A stretch of 12,846 nucleotides of DNA from Desulfovermiculus sp041686195 (GTDB lineage: Bacteria; Desulfobacterota; Desulfovibrionia; Desulfovibrionales; Desulfothermaceae), in NCBI GenBank assembly GCA_041686195.1, contig JAWLEI010000089.1, forward strand, positions 1 to 12,846, written 5' to 3'. A model generated the notes under the pieces. It was not told where the DNA came from. It was given only the letters and a program-made list of their open reading frames with translations, and did not search any database. The position numbers and the translations under genes were made by a program. Below are positions 1-6,188 of the stretch, piece after piece. Position 1 is the stretch's first letter. Each line of letters begins with the position of its first letter.

Positions 1-65
1 CCCAGGGCCAGAGCAGCTTTTTTTTCGGCGAAATAGGGGCGGATCAGTGTGTAGGGGTGAGCCAT
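1..65 (-). CDS. 5' end of a gene leaving the window, possibly an ABC transporter subunit (partial)
   Basis: An ATG at 65-63 on the minus strand opens a frame with no stop to the window edge. Its 21 complete codons read MAHPYTLIRPYFAEKKAALA followed by L. A short polar start, then a P-Y-x-L-x-x-P-Y-F stretch, basic residues and the beginning of a hydrophobic run resembles the N-terminus of exporter-type ABC transporters with a fused membrane domain and ATPase. That assignment is inference from very little sequence. No strong ribosome binding site is visible upstream. The repeat element at 92-173 lies about 30 bases before the start codon. The frame could also be chance, since only 65 bases are seen. 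Confidence 0.45.
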   Translation of the reverse strand, partial: MAHPYTLIRPYFAEKKAALAL

Positions 66-91
66 AGAGTATGTTCAGCTGCCAGTGTTCA

Positions 92-173
92 GTGTTCAGA
101 TTTGCCTCCGGCAAATCTGAAATATTTTTTGCCCCAAAGCGGGCAAAAAAAAGAAAAATTTGCCGGGTTGATC
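92..173 (-). repeat. Structured intergenic repeat, copy A
   Basis: One of three related elements (others at 910-987 and 5984-6065). Plus-strand landmarks: a perfect 11-bp hairpin at 96-120 (TCAGATTTGCC, loop TCC, GGCAAATCTGA); a second hairpin at 125-150 (TTTTTTGCCC, loop CAAAGC, GGGCAAAAAA); and ATTTGCCGG at 158-166, which can pair with CCGGCAAAT at 108-116. That long-range pairing would enclose the second hairpin and break the first, so the two folds exclude each other. The strand given is that of the neighbouring gene start at 65, in whose leader the element would lie. The T and A runs are on the wrong sides of the GC stem for an intrinsic terminator on either strand. Confidence 0.8.
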
Positions 174-220
174 AAGTTAGAAACAGTTTATGAAGAGGGC
201 TGGGCCCAGTAGCCCGGGCT

Positions 221-268
221 TCTCCGAGGGCCGGGAGTGCGTTGATCAAAGAGGCTGGGCCTCGGAGA
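221..268. repeat. GC-rich inverted repeat
   Basis: TCTCCGAGG (221-229) and CCTCGGAGA (260-268) are perfect 9-bp inverted arms separated by 30 bases. Nearby GGGCT...AGCCC and GGGCC...GGCC tracts could extend or compete with this pairing. It lies about 175 bases ahead of the small ORF at 444. Whether it acts as RNA or is a degenerate repeat cannot be told. Confidence 0.45.
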
Positions 269-312
269 GGGCCAGCCCGGAAAAGCCAGAGCCACCTTAG
301 GGATAAAATCTC

Positions 313-324
313 GTTTCATACGAG
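313..324 (+). repeat. 12-mer GTTTCATACGAG, copy 1
   Basis: This exact 12-mer occurs three times in the window, always between genes (others at 716-727 on the minus strand and 6189-6200). Here it sits in CTCGTTTCATACGAG, giving inverted 5-base arms CTCGT/ACGAG around a 5-base centre. The other two copies lack the left arm. Confidence 0.55.
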
Positions 325-443
325 CCCCGCCGGGGCGGGACCGGGAGCCGTCTGCGGCCGCTTTTGCCTTGGGTCAAAAAAGGTGTCAGATTGTGTCCTG
401 CTCCGGGGGAAAAGTCAAAATGCCTTCAGAGGAGAAGAGATCA

Positions 444-659
444 ATGGCTGAGGAAAACAGCAAAAATTCAAGCAGGAACTGGGTGGACAGGCTGATGAGA
501 GCTCTGCAGAATTTGCCCGGAGCCAGAAAAAAATCCAAGGTCCGGCAGAAGCCGGATCCTGAGGACTACGCCTGGAAAGAGACAGAAGAGGAATACCAGA
601 AGGCCCAGGCCGAATGGCTGGAAAATGTCAAAAACGGCAGGAAGAAAAAGAAGAAATAA
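444..659 (+). CDS. Small lysine-rich hypothetical protein (71 aa)
   Basis: I do not recognise the family. The start at 444 is chosen because AGGAGA at 430-435 is a good ribosome binding site 8 bases upstream. An in-frame ATG at 420 lacks one. The product is short, soluble and highly charged: a polar N-terminus, a short amphipathic stretch NWVDRLMRALQNLPGARKK (about residues 12-30), an acidic middle and a C-terminal helix-like segment rich in E, K and Q ending in a run of five lysines. There is no signal peptide, membrane segment or metal-binding pattern. The basic tail would suit nucleic-acid or ribosome contact, but that is speculation. It stands alone on the plus strand, with repeats on both sides. 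Confidence 0.55.
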   Translation: MAEENSKNSSRNWVDRLMRALQNLPGARKKSKVRQKPDPEDYAWKETEEEYQKAQAEWLENVKNGRKKKKK

Positions 660-715
660 TTAAGAGTGCTCAGCCGAATCAAAAAAAATGGGTTTCAGTA
701 CAACCAGAGGCAGCG

Positions 716-727
716 CTCGTATGAAAC
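716..727 (-). repeat. 12-mer GTTTCATACGAG, copy 2
   Basis: The plus strand reads CTCGTATGAAAC, the exact reverse complement of the copies at 313-324 and 6189-6200. It lies 16 bases before the palindromic unit that begins at 743. Confidence 0.55.
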
Positions 728-742
728 TAGGCACCGTTTAAT

Positions 743-882
743 CCGTCATTCCCGCGCAGGCGGGAATCCAGAACAGACAGAATGGCTTTCCCTAGATTGC
801 CCGGCACTCACTTGCAGTGTGAATGTTCCAGGTAAGCAAAGAAAGTTATCCTGCAAGTGAGTGCCGGGCCGGGCAATGACGG
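743..882. mobile_element. Palindromic MITE/REP-like element (dRS3-like left end)
   Basis: A 140-bp unit bounded by CCGTCATT (743-750) and its inverted copy AATGACGG (875-882). At the left end ATTCCCGCGCAGGCGGGAAT (748-767) fits the ATTCCC-N8-GGGAAT pattern of Neisseria dRS3-type repeats, a motif also seen in other bacteria. Inside are perfect 19-bp inverted arms at 799-817 and 851-869 (GCCCGGCACTCACTTGCAG and its complement) around a 33-base loop. No transposase is encoded. As RNA it would form a strong stem-loop. Its mobility is inferred from architecture only. Confidence 0.7.
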
Positions 883-909
883 AGGCGGCAAACCGTAAGT
901 TTCATTCAT

Positions 910-987
910 GATCAATCCGGCAAATTTTTTTTTGGGCGCTTTGGCCCAAAAAATAGTTCAGATTTGCCGGAGGCAAAGCTGAAACCT
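910..987 (+). repeat. Structured intergenic repeat, copy B (leader of cobD-cbiP)
   Basis: Related to copy A but inverted on the chromosome, so it lies in the same orientation relative to its downstream gene, ending about 40 bases before the start at 1026. Landmarks: CCGGCAAAT (917-925); hairpin 928-953 (TTTTTTGGGC, loop GCTTTG, GCCCAAAAAA); hairpin 958-982 with one mismatch (A962 against G978). On the strand matching copy A the second hairpin is GGGC/GCCC where copy A has GCCC/GGGC. Two adjacent base pairs have therefore swapped on both sides while pairing is kept. ATTTGCCGG (962-970) can pair with 917-925, excluding the 958-982 hairpin. Confidence 0.8.
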
Positions 988-1011
988 GACAACTCAGAAA
1001 CAATCCTTAAC

Positions 1012-1018
1012 AGGTGAG
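1012..1018 (+). promoter_or_regulatory. Ribosome binding site deciding the cobD-cbiP start
   Basis: AGGTGAG at 1012-1018 is a fair Shine-Dalgarno sequence 7 bases before ATG 1026. The GTG inside it (1014-1016) is in frame, so it could be mistaken for the start. The family's usual beginning (a few residues, then HGGNI) favours ATG 1026. Confidence 0.7.
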
Positions 1019-1025
1019 ACAGACA

Positions 1026-3620
1026 ATGGGCAGACACGGTGGAAATATTCAGGAGCTGGCCGGCCGGGCCGGGGTGGACAAGGCAGAGATTGTGGATTTC
1101 AGCGCCAACATCAACCCCCTGGGGCCGCCGGACTGCCTGCGGGCTGTGGTCAGCCGCAGCCTGGACCGGATTGTCCACTACCCGGACCCGGACGGCCTGG
1201 AACTGCGCAGGCTTCTGGCCGATAAGCACGGTGTGGACCCGGAACATATCCTCCTGGGCAATGGTTCCACCGAGCTTCTTTTCGCCCTTCCCCGCAGCGG
1301 ACAGTGGACCCGGGCGGTTATCCCTGCGCCCTGCTACATTGATTATGCCCCGGCCGCAAAGCAGGCCGGACTGGAGGTAGATCACGTCTTCCTGCGCCCG
1401 GAGCATGGATTTGTCCTGGATTGGGATCTGATTGCCTCCCACTTGCAGGACAATGAGATCGTCTTTCTGGGCCAGCCCAACAATCCTACCGGGATTTCCC
1501 TCCATACGAACACTATTCAGGATATGGCCCGGACCTATCCTCAGTCCCTGTTTGTGATCGATGAAGCCTTTCTGGATTTTGTCCCCGGGCTGCAGACTGC
1601 CTTTGATCCGGGTATCTCCAACATTGTTGTCCTCAAGTCCCTGACCAAGATATTCGCCGTTCCCGGGCTGCGCCTGGGATACGGCCTGTTTCCTGTGATG
1701 AGGGGGGAAGATGTGCGCCGGGTTTTGCCCCCCTGGAGTGTGAACAGTCTGGCCCTGGACGTCGGGGCGGCTGTGGCCGGGGACGAGGAGTATGTGGCCC
1801 GGAGCCGAAATCTGGTGACCGAGCTGCGCCGGGAACTGGTTTCTGATTTGGCCGGCATATCCGGGCTGCGAGTGGTGTCCGGAGAGGCGAACTACCTTTT
1901 ATGCCGGGTGGAAGATGCAAGCACCAATGCAGTATCCCTGGCCGCATCTCTCCTCAGCCGGGGCTTGGCCATCCGTACCTGTACAAACTACCAGGGCCTG
2001 GACGACACATATTTTCGGATTGCTGTCCGCAACCAGGACGATAACCAAGGCCTGGTTCAGGCTCTGGCCAACATTTTGGGGTCAAAACACGCCCGGCAGG
2101 TCAGCCGGCAAAGAAAAAACACGGTCAAGCGCCGGGTGCCGGCCCTGATGTTTCAAGGCACTGGCTCCAATGCCGGCAAGAGCATCCTCACTGCTGCCTT
2201 GGGCCGCATCCTGCTGCAGGACGGCTTTCGGGTAGCCCCGTTCAAGGCCCAGAACATGTCTTTAAATTCCTTTGTCACCAGAGACGGAGGAGAAATGGGC
2301 CGGGCCCAGGTGGTTCAGGCCCAGGCCTGCAAGCTGGACCCGGATGTGCGCATGAATCCCGTGCTCATAAAGCCCAACAGCGAGACCGGGAGCCAGATCA
2401 TCGTCCGCGGACGTCCGGTTGGGAACATGCAGGTTCTGGATTACGTGCAATACAAAACCACGGCCTGGGAAGCGGTGCAGGAGTGCTATGCCTCCCTGTC
2501 CGCGGAGCACGAGGTCATGGTCCTGGAAGGGGCCGGGAGCCCGGCCGAAGTGAACTTAAAGACCCACGACATCGTGAACATGCGCATGGCCAGGGAGGCC
2601 GGAGCCAGGGTGCTGCTGATCGGAGATATCGACCGGGGCGGGGTATTCGCTTCTTTTGTGGGCACCATGGAGGTCCTGGCTCAATGGGAGCGGGAGCTCG
2701 TTTCCGGGTTTGTCATCAATCAGTTCAGGGGGGATGCTTCCCTTCTGGATCCTGCCCTGGCCATCACCCTGGGCCACACCGGGCGGGAAGTTATGGGCGT
2801 TATCCCTTATATCCGGGATCTTGGACTGCCGGACGAGGATTCGGTGAGCTTTAAGTCCGGATGGCGGGCAGTGAACTCACAGCACAAGGAAGGAGTGGAG
2901 ATCGCCCTCATTGATCTCCCGCACATCTCCAACTTCACCGATTTTGAGCCTTTTTTGCAGGAACCCGACGTTCGCTTGAGGCTGGTGCGCAGGCCGGAGG
3001 ATCTCAATGAGCCAGCGGCCGTGATTCTGCCCGGAAGTAAAAGCGTGGCCAGTGATCTTGCTTTTTTGGAAGCCAATGGGCTCGGGGCCGGGATCAGGAA
3101 CCTGGCGGAACAGGAGAAAAGCGAAGTTGTTGGCGTATGCGGTGGTTATCAGATGCTGGGGCAAACGATTGCAGATCCCTACGGTCTGGAGTCGGACACC
3201 CGGGAGATGGAGGGATTGGGTCTGCTGCCCATGCGCACGGTTATGGAACCGGACAAGACCTTGACTCTGCGTCAGGGAATACACCGTGCTTCCGGCCTGC
3301 CGGTCCAGGGGTATGAAATCCATCACGGCCGTTCCCGGGCCGATGGGGGGCGGCCGGTGCTACGCCTGGACGTGGGCCACGACCGGGGGGTGGAAGCGGA
3401 AAACGGGAGCGCTTCCATCTGGGGGGCGTATCTGCATGGTCTGTTTGATGCCGATGAGTTCCGGCGCTGGTTCATCGACCGCTTGCGTGTGAAGCAAGGG
3501 CTGCAGCCCCTGGGAGCGGTCCAGGTCCGCTACGATCTGGAACCGGCTCTGGACCGGCTGGCGGATGTGGTCCGGGAGCATCTGGATGTGGATCGGATGA
3601 AAAAGGAACTGGGATTGTAG
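1026..3620 (+). CDS. Fusion: L-threonine-O-3-phosphate decarboxylase (CobD) + cobyric acid synthase (CbiP/CobQ)
   Basis: An 864-residue two-domain enzyme. Residues 1 to about 350 are a class I/II aminotransferase-fold, PLP-dependent decarboxylase of the CobD family. It begins MGRHGGNIQEL, has DFSANINPLGPP, GQPNNPTG and DEAF, and the likely PLP lysine is K208 in SLTKIFAVPGLRLGYG. It would make (R)-1-aminopropan-2-ol phosphate from threonine phosphate. A basic linker (about 352-371) leads to a full-length cobyric acid synthase with P-loop GTGSNAGKS (378-386), KAQNMSLNS, EGAGSPAEVN and GDIDRGG. Its class I glutamine amidotransferase part has nucleophile C705 (GVCGGYQMLG) and H804 (YLHGLF). This half amidates adenosylcobyrinic a,c-diamide at b, d, e and g using ATP and glutamine. 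No stop or frameshift separates the halves. The next gene, cbiB, starts 10 bases downstream and uses both products. Confidence 0.95.
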   Translation: MGRHGGNIQELAGRAGVDKAEIVDFSANINPLGPPDCLRAVVSRSLDRIVHYPDPDGLELRRLLADKHGVDPEHILLGNGSTELLFALPRSGQWTRAVIPAPCYIDYAPAAKQAGLEVDHVFLRPEHGFVLDWDLIASHLQDNEIVFLGQPNNPTGISLHTNTIQDMARTYPQSLFVIDEAFLDFVPGLQTAFDPGISNIVVLKSLTKIFAVPGLRLGYGLFPVMRGEDVRRVLPPWSVNSLALDVGAAVAGDEEYVARSRNLVTELRRELVSDLAGISGLRVVSGEANYLLCRVEDASTNAVSLAASLLSRGLAIRTCTNYQGLDDTYFRIAVRNQDDNQGLVQALANILGSKHARQVSRQRKNTVKRRVPALMFQGTGSNAGKSILTAALGRILLQDGFRVAPFKAQNMSLNSFVTRDGGEMGRAQVVQAQACKLDPDVRMNPVLIKPNSETGSQIIVRGRPVGNMQVLDYVQYKTTAWEAVQECYASLSAEHEVMVLEGAGSPAEVNLKTHDIVNMRMAREAGARVLLIGDIDRGGVFASFVGTMEVLAQWERELVSGFVINQFRGDASLLDPALAITLGHTGREVMGVIPYIRDLGLPDEDSVSFKSGWRAVNSQHKEGVEIALIDLPHISNFTDFEPFLQEPDVRLRLVRRPEDLNEPAAVILPGSKSVASDLAFLEANGLGAGIRNLAEQEKSEVVGVCGGYQMLGQTIADPYGLESDTREMEGLGLLPMRTVMEPDKTLTLRQGIHRASGLPVQGYEIHHGRSRADGGRPVLRLDVGHDRGVEAENGSASIWGAYLHGLFDADEFRRWFIDRLRVKQGLQPLGAVQVRYDLEPALDRLADVVREHLDVDRMKKELGL

Positions 3621-3630
3621 TTTTTGTCGC

Positions 3631-4587
3631 ATGATCTCCCTGGAAATACAAATCATCTGCGCCCTGGCCCTGGATCAGCTCCTCGGCGATCCCCAGGGCT
3701 GGCCGCACCCGGTGCGCTGGATTGGAGCCCTGGCCGCAGGGGTGGAGAAGCCTCTGCGCCGGCAGGGTTTGAACCAAGTCTGGGCCGGGACTGGTGGTCT
3801 GCTGCTGGTTTTGGTTGTCACCGGGGGGGCTGCTTGGGCCGTGCTCTGGGGCCTGGGGCTGCTGCATCCCCTGGCCGCCGACCTGGGCGGAATCATTATC
3901 TTATGGACCACGTTTGCAGCCAAGGACCTGCGCGTTCACAGCATGCGGGTGTATCAGGCTTTGAAAGGCAATGATATCCAGGAGGCCAGACAGGCCGTGT
4001 CCATGCTTGTGGGCCGGGAGACTTCGGCGCTTGATGCCCCGGAGATCAGCCGGGCTTGTGTAGAGAGTGTGGCTGAAAACAGTGCGGATGGAGTGGTTGC
4101 ACCGGTGTTCTTCGCCTTTTTGTTTGGACCCATAGGGGCGGTACTGTACAAGGCAGTGAACACCCTTGATTCCATGTGGGGCTATAAGACCGGCGGATAT
4201 AAGGAGTTTGGCATGGCTGCAGCCCGTTTCGACGACCTGGTGAACTGGATACCGGCCCGGATTGGTGCCCTGGCCTTGCTGGTCGGGGGAGGGCTGCTGG
4301 GCTATCCCGCAGGCAAAGGCTGGCGAATCTTTGTTCACGACCGGAACAAACATCCCAGTCCCAACGGGGGACAGGCCGAATCAGCCATGGCCGGGCTTTT
4401 GCAAGTCCAATTGGGTGGAGAGGGCCGATATCACGGCCAGATTTCACATCGACCAGGGTTGGGAGATCCCATATTGCCTCTGAGTCCGGAGCACATCCTG
4501 CAGGCCAATCGCTTGGCAGGGGTTGGTGTGGTCCTGACAGTGGTGGGGATGTTGCTTGTCAGGGCAGGGATGTTGTGGTGGATGTAG
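3631..4587 (+). CDS. cbiB: Adenosylcobinamide-phosphate synthase CbiB
   Basis: A 318-residue integral membrane protein of the CbiB/CobD family, of normal length. It condenses adenosylcobyric acid with aminopropanol phosphate. Family motifs in order: ALDQLLGDPQGWPHPVRWIG (12-31), ENSADGVVAPVFFAFLFGP (about 149-167), YKAVNTLDSMWGYK (173-186), RFDDLVNWIPARI (199-211) and HDRNKHPSPNGGQAESAMAG (236-255). Hydrophobic segments lie near 55-80, 84-97, 156-176, 210-226 and 296-317. ATG 3631 follows the fusion gene by 10 bases with only a weak ribosome binding site, so translational coupling is likely. The gene is cotranscribed with its two substrate-making domains. It ends facing the minus-strand Uma2 gene. 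Confidence 0.95.
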   Translation: MISLEIQIICALALDQLLGDPQGWPHPVRWIGALAAGVEKPLRRQGLNQVWAGTGGLLLVLVVTGGAAWAVLWGLGLLHPLAADLGGIIILWTTFAAKDLRVHSMRVYQALKGNDIQEARQAVSMLVGRETSALDAPEISRACVESVAENSADGVVAPVFFAFLFGPIGAVLYKAVNTLDSMWGYKTGGYKEFGMAAARFDDLVNWIPARIGALALLVGGGLLGYPAGKGWRIFVHDRNKHPSPNGGQAESAMAGLLQVQLGGEGRYHGQISHRPGLGDPILPLSPEHILQANRLAGVGVVLTVVGMLLVRAGMLWWM

Positions 4588-4690
4588 TCTGAGATCAGAC
4601 CTTTAAAATTTTTACGCGGCACGAGTGTCGTGTCTTATCCCTCGAGGGGGGACGAAGAGGGAAAACCGACAACGTGCAATTGACGCGTCA

Positions 4691-5230
4691 CTAGCCTTGA
4701 AACCAAATCCGGGAAAAATCAAATTCAATGTGACACTTGGAGAGCTCAAAGATGAATCTTTCGTCCTGAAAATCTCCAAGCTTTTGGTATGTACCTTGAA
4801 TGAGGCGGTATACCTTGGCTTTTTTGAGCTCCGGATAGGTCAGGATATAGTATTTAACTCCCTCCTGCTGGTAGATTTCACGCTTGATCATTTCATCCCG
4901 GCGAGCACTGCGGGCAGAAACAACCTCAAAGATGAGCTCCGGAGCTCTGGTCAAGCGCTGGCCGTAAGCCGGATAACAGATGACCACGAGATCTGGCCGG
5001 ACCACTGTATCTGCGGAGAGCTCCACATCAATCTCAAACAAGGCTTCGCAGTCAGGGCAGTTTTGCAGGGCAATGTCCATCTGGCGGAAGATGGAGGCTA
5101 TGAGCCTTTGATGCACAATTCCCGGAGACGGGGTCATGGCGAGAGGCTGACCCTGGATGAGTTCCCAATCGCCTTCCCACAGCTCATAATCATGAACAGT
5201 GTAGGATTCAATCAATGTTGGAGAGCTCAT
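4691..5230 (-). CDS. Uma2 family (DUF820) nuclease-like protein
   Basis: A 179-residue PD-(D/E)XK-fold protein of the Uma2/DUF820 family, of usual length. Visible motifs: YELWEGDWELIQGQPLAMTP (15-34), typical of the N-terminal domain; H40 in GIVHQRL; the metal-binding D80 in VRPDLVV; E102 in ELIFEVVS; and K116 followed by YQQEGVKYYIL. The acidic and lysine residues expected of a nuclease core are therefore present. The cellular role of this family is poorly known. The gene is convergent with cbiB, separated from it by about 100 bases, and probably reads with the two small minus-strand ORFs upstream. It has no evident link to cobalamin. A GGG-rich site lies about 9 bases before ATG 5230. Confidence 0.85.
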   Translation of the reverse strand: MSSPTLIESYTVHDYELWEGDWELIQGQPLAMTPSPGIVHQRLIASIFRQMDIALQNCPDCEALFEIDVELSADTVVRPDLVVICYPAYGQRLTRAPELIFEVVSARSARRDEMIKREIYQQEGVKYYILTYPELKKAKVYRLIQGTYQKLGDFQDERFIFELSKCHIEFDFSRIWFQG

Positions 5231-5291
5231 ATGCCATACCCTTTGCCTACCAGACGCCCACCATGTTAAGCTAATGCCTGGAGTTTTGCAA

Positions 5292-5441
5292 TCAGACTAC
5301 CCGGGTTTCCAGACGCTCAACCCTGACCATGAGATCCTTGACCACATCTTTGTCCGATAATGCTCTATCTAAGGTGCCTTTTACCTCAGACATATCCATC
5401 ATTAAAGACCGGAATTTTTCCATTGCCCTTTCCCAATCCAT
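5292..5441 (-). CDS. Small coiled-coil-like hypothetical protein (49 aa)
   Basis: A 49-codon frame starting at ATG 5441 and preceded by AAGGGG about 10 bases upstream on the minus strand. The product begins MDWERAMEKFRSLMMDMSEV and ends DLMVRVERLETRVV. Hydrophobic residues recur at about heptad spacing among charged ones, suggesting a short coiled coil. I do not recognise a family. The frame continues open upstream to 5831, but that part lies over the membrane-protein gene in another frame and reads as cysteine- and proline-rich noise, so I start at 5441. It lies between the membrane protein and the Uma2 gene on the same strand. It could be a small regulator or oligomerisation peptide, a remnant of a longer gene, or chance. 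Confidence 0.45.
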   Translation of the reverse strand: MDWERAMEKFRSLMMDMSEVKGTLDRALSDKDVVKDLMVRVERLETRVV

Positions 5442-5518
5442 ACTGGCAAACCCCTTTGAAATGTGTGGTTTGAGTTGTACAAGAATACGGCATTCAAGGT
5501 GAAATGACAAGTCGCAAA

Positions 5519-5908
5519 TCAGTTCACAGGCATAGCCTTTCCCCGGTGCAGGCGTAAAGCTCCCCGGATAACCCGGTACATGAACCATATGCCGGCGGCA
5601 AGGGAAATCAGGGCTCCCAGCGGCGCAGTGATGAACAGGGCATAGAATACAGCTGCAACCACCGACCAGACCAGAGCCCACCAAAAAGTGCGGATGAGCC
5701 AGGAGATATGGCTGGACAGGACCGGGGCAAGGCCGGCGGCCTCTTTTTCCTTGAAATGGGCCATGATCACGCCAATAATGGAGGTAAAACCGGAAATAAG
5801 GGTGGCAGCGTAGAGGACATACATGATCCACACCAGCCGCCTGAGCTTTTCTGTCCTTTGGCCGGCTGCTTCAGAGGTCATTGAGGTAAAGGGAGGATAT
5901 TCAGACAT
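5519..5908 (-). CDS. Small three-helix membrane protein (DUF4870-like)
   Basis: A 129-residue protein with a polar, acidic N-terminus and three hydrophobic segments near residues 27-50, 72-94 and 96-113. The pattern SHISWLIRTFWWALVWSVV (66-84) followed by IWFMYRVIRGALRLHRGKAMP (split: IWFMYRVIRG, then ALRLHRGKAMP, about 107-127) matches the small bacterial membrane proteins grouped around DUF4870. In that family a Ser-His pair and Arg open the second helix and a Y-R-x-x-x-G-x-x-R-L motif ends the last. Function is unknown. ATG 5908 is chosen; an in-frame Met at residue 10 has no better ribosome binding site. The structured repeat copy C lies about 75 bases upstream. Confidence 0.75.
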   Translation of the reverse strand: MSEYPPFTSMTSEAAGQRTEKLRRLVWIMYVLYAATLISGFTSIIGVIMAHFKEKEAAGLAPVLSSHISWLIRTFWWALVWSVVAAVFYALFITAPLGALISLAAGIWFMYRVIRGALRLHRGKAMPVN

Positions 5909-5983
5909 TTTTTATTCGCCATATGGGTTGGGAGTTGTTAGCCCGGTCACGGTAATTTTGTTCTCTGGTGGAAGGGGCCAGAA

Positions 5984-6065
5984 GTGTCCAGCTTTGCCTC
6001 CGGCAAATCTGAAATATTTTTTTGCCCCAAAGCGGGCAAGAAAGGAGAAGCTTGCCAGTTTGATC
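5984..6065 (-). repeat. Structured intergenic repeat, copy C
   Basis: It shares with copy A (plus strand) GTGT-CAG, the hairpin CAGCTTTGCC/GGCAAATCTG with loop TCC (5989-6011), the second hairpin TTGCCC-CAAAGC-GGGCAA (6022-6039, extended by T/A pairs) and the end TTGATC (6060-6065). The long-range arm is degraded here (CTTGCCAG in place of ATTTGCCGG). The following bases form a different hairpin, GCCAGTTT/AAACTGGC, at 6054-6080. Relative to the membrane-protein gene starting at 5908 it has the same orientation as copies A and B have to their downstream genes. Confidence 0.75.
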
Positions 6066-6093
6066 CAGGATGAAACTGGCGGGTGTGTAGTAG

Positions 6094-6113
6094 GGGCGAA
6101 TGATCATTCGCCC
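6094..6113. repeat. Perfect 20-bp palindrome
   Basis: GGGCGAATGATCATTCGCCC is a perfect palindrome with no central spacer. GTAGGGGCGAATGATCATTC-type sequences recur as short palindromic repeats in various bacterial genomes, so a dispersed repeat is more likely than a dedicated operator. It lies 130 bases beyond the hydrolase stop. Confidence 0.65.
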
Positions 6114-6188
6114 TCTGTGGCCAGTCACGCGCTGACAGGTCACTGACGCTTCCGAAGGGCAAGGCCAGTGCTGCTAAGTTATTTGCTT

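Larger units (their letters stand above)
66..443. other. Gene-poor, repeat-rich spacer
   Basis: I see no convincing protein gene in these 378 bases. They hold the first copy of a structured repeat (92-173), a GC-rich inverted repeat (221-229 with 260-268), the 12-mer GTTTCATACGAG (313-324) and a very GC-rich stretch at 325-361 ending in the palindrome GCGGCCGC (354-361). A 69-codon frame at 242-451 crosses these repeats. It has no protein-like features and overlaps the better supported ORF at 444, so it is not called. Confidence 0.6.
660..1025. other. Repeat-filled spacer ahead of the cobD-cbiP fusion gene
   Basis: No gene is supported here. The interval contains the 12-mer CTCGTATGAAAC (716-727), the palindromic MITE/REP-like unit (743-882) and structured repeat copy B (910-987). 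A frame at 666-860 is made from the palindromic unit and contains RHSRAGGNP, a typical translation of such repeats. I looked for a B12-box-like sequence (GCCACTG type) before the cobalamin gene and saw none. No clear -35/-10 pair stands out. Confidence 0.6.

Noticed and set aside
125..150. Possible intrinsic terminator in the structured repeat
   Set aside because: The GC stem is preceded by T and followed by A on both strands, the opposite of the required order; the same holds at 928-953.
242..451. 69-codon ORF in the left spacer
   Set aside because: It crosses GC-rich inverted repeats, has no protein-like pattern and overlaps the better supported start at 444.
666..860. 64-codon ORF across the palindromic unit
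   Set aside because: It is translated from the inverted-repeat element and contains RHSRAGGNP, typical of false ORFs from such repeats; no ribosome binding site or domain.
883..1025. Cobalamin riboswitch before cobD-cbiP
   Set aside because: No B12-box-like sequence was seen, and the spacer is largely occupied by the structured repeat.
912..1505. 197-codon minus-strand ORF opposite the cobD domain
   Set aside because: Antisense shadow of the fusion gene; it shows no recognisable motifs and the sense frame is clearly CobD.
4588..4632. Terminator for cbiB (TCTGAGATCAGA followed by a T-rich stretch; CACGA/TCGTG hairpin)
   Set aside because: Stems of only 4-5 pairs with small loops and no clean T run directly after; too weak to call.
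5442..5831. Long N-terminal part of the frame ending at 5292
   Set aside because: It lies over the membrane-protein gene in a different frame and is rich in Cys, His and Pro; only the last 49 codons are kept as a possible gene.
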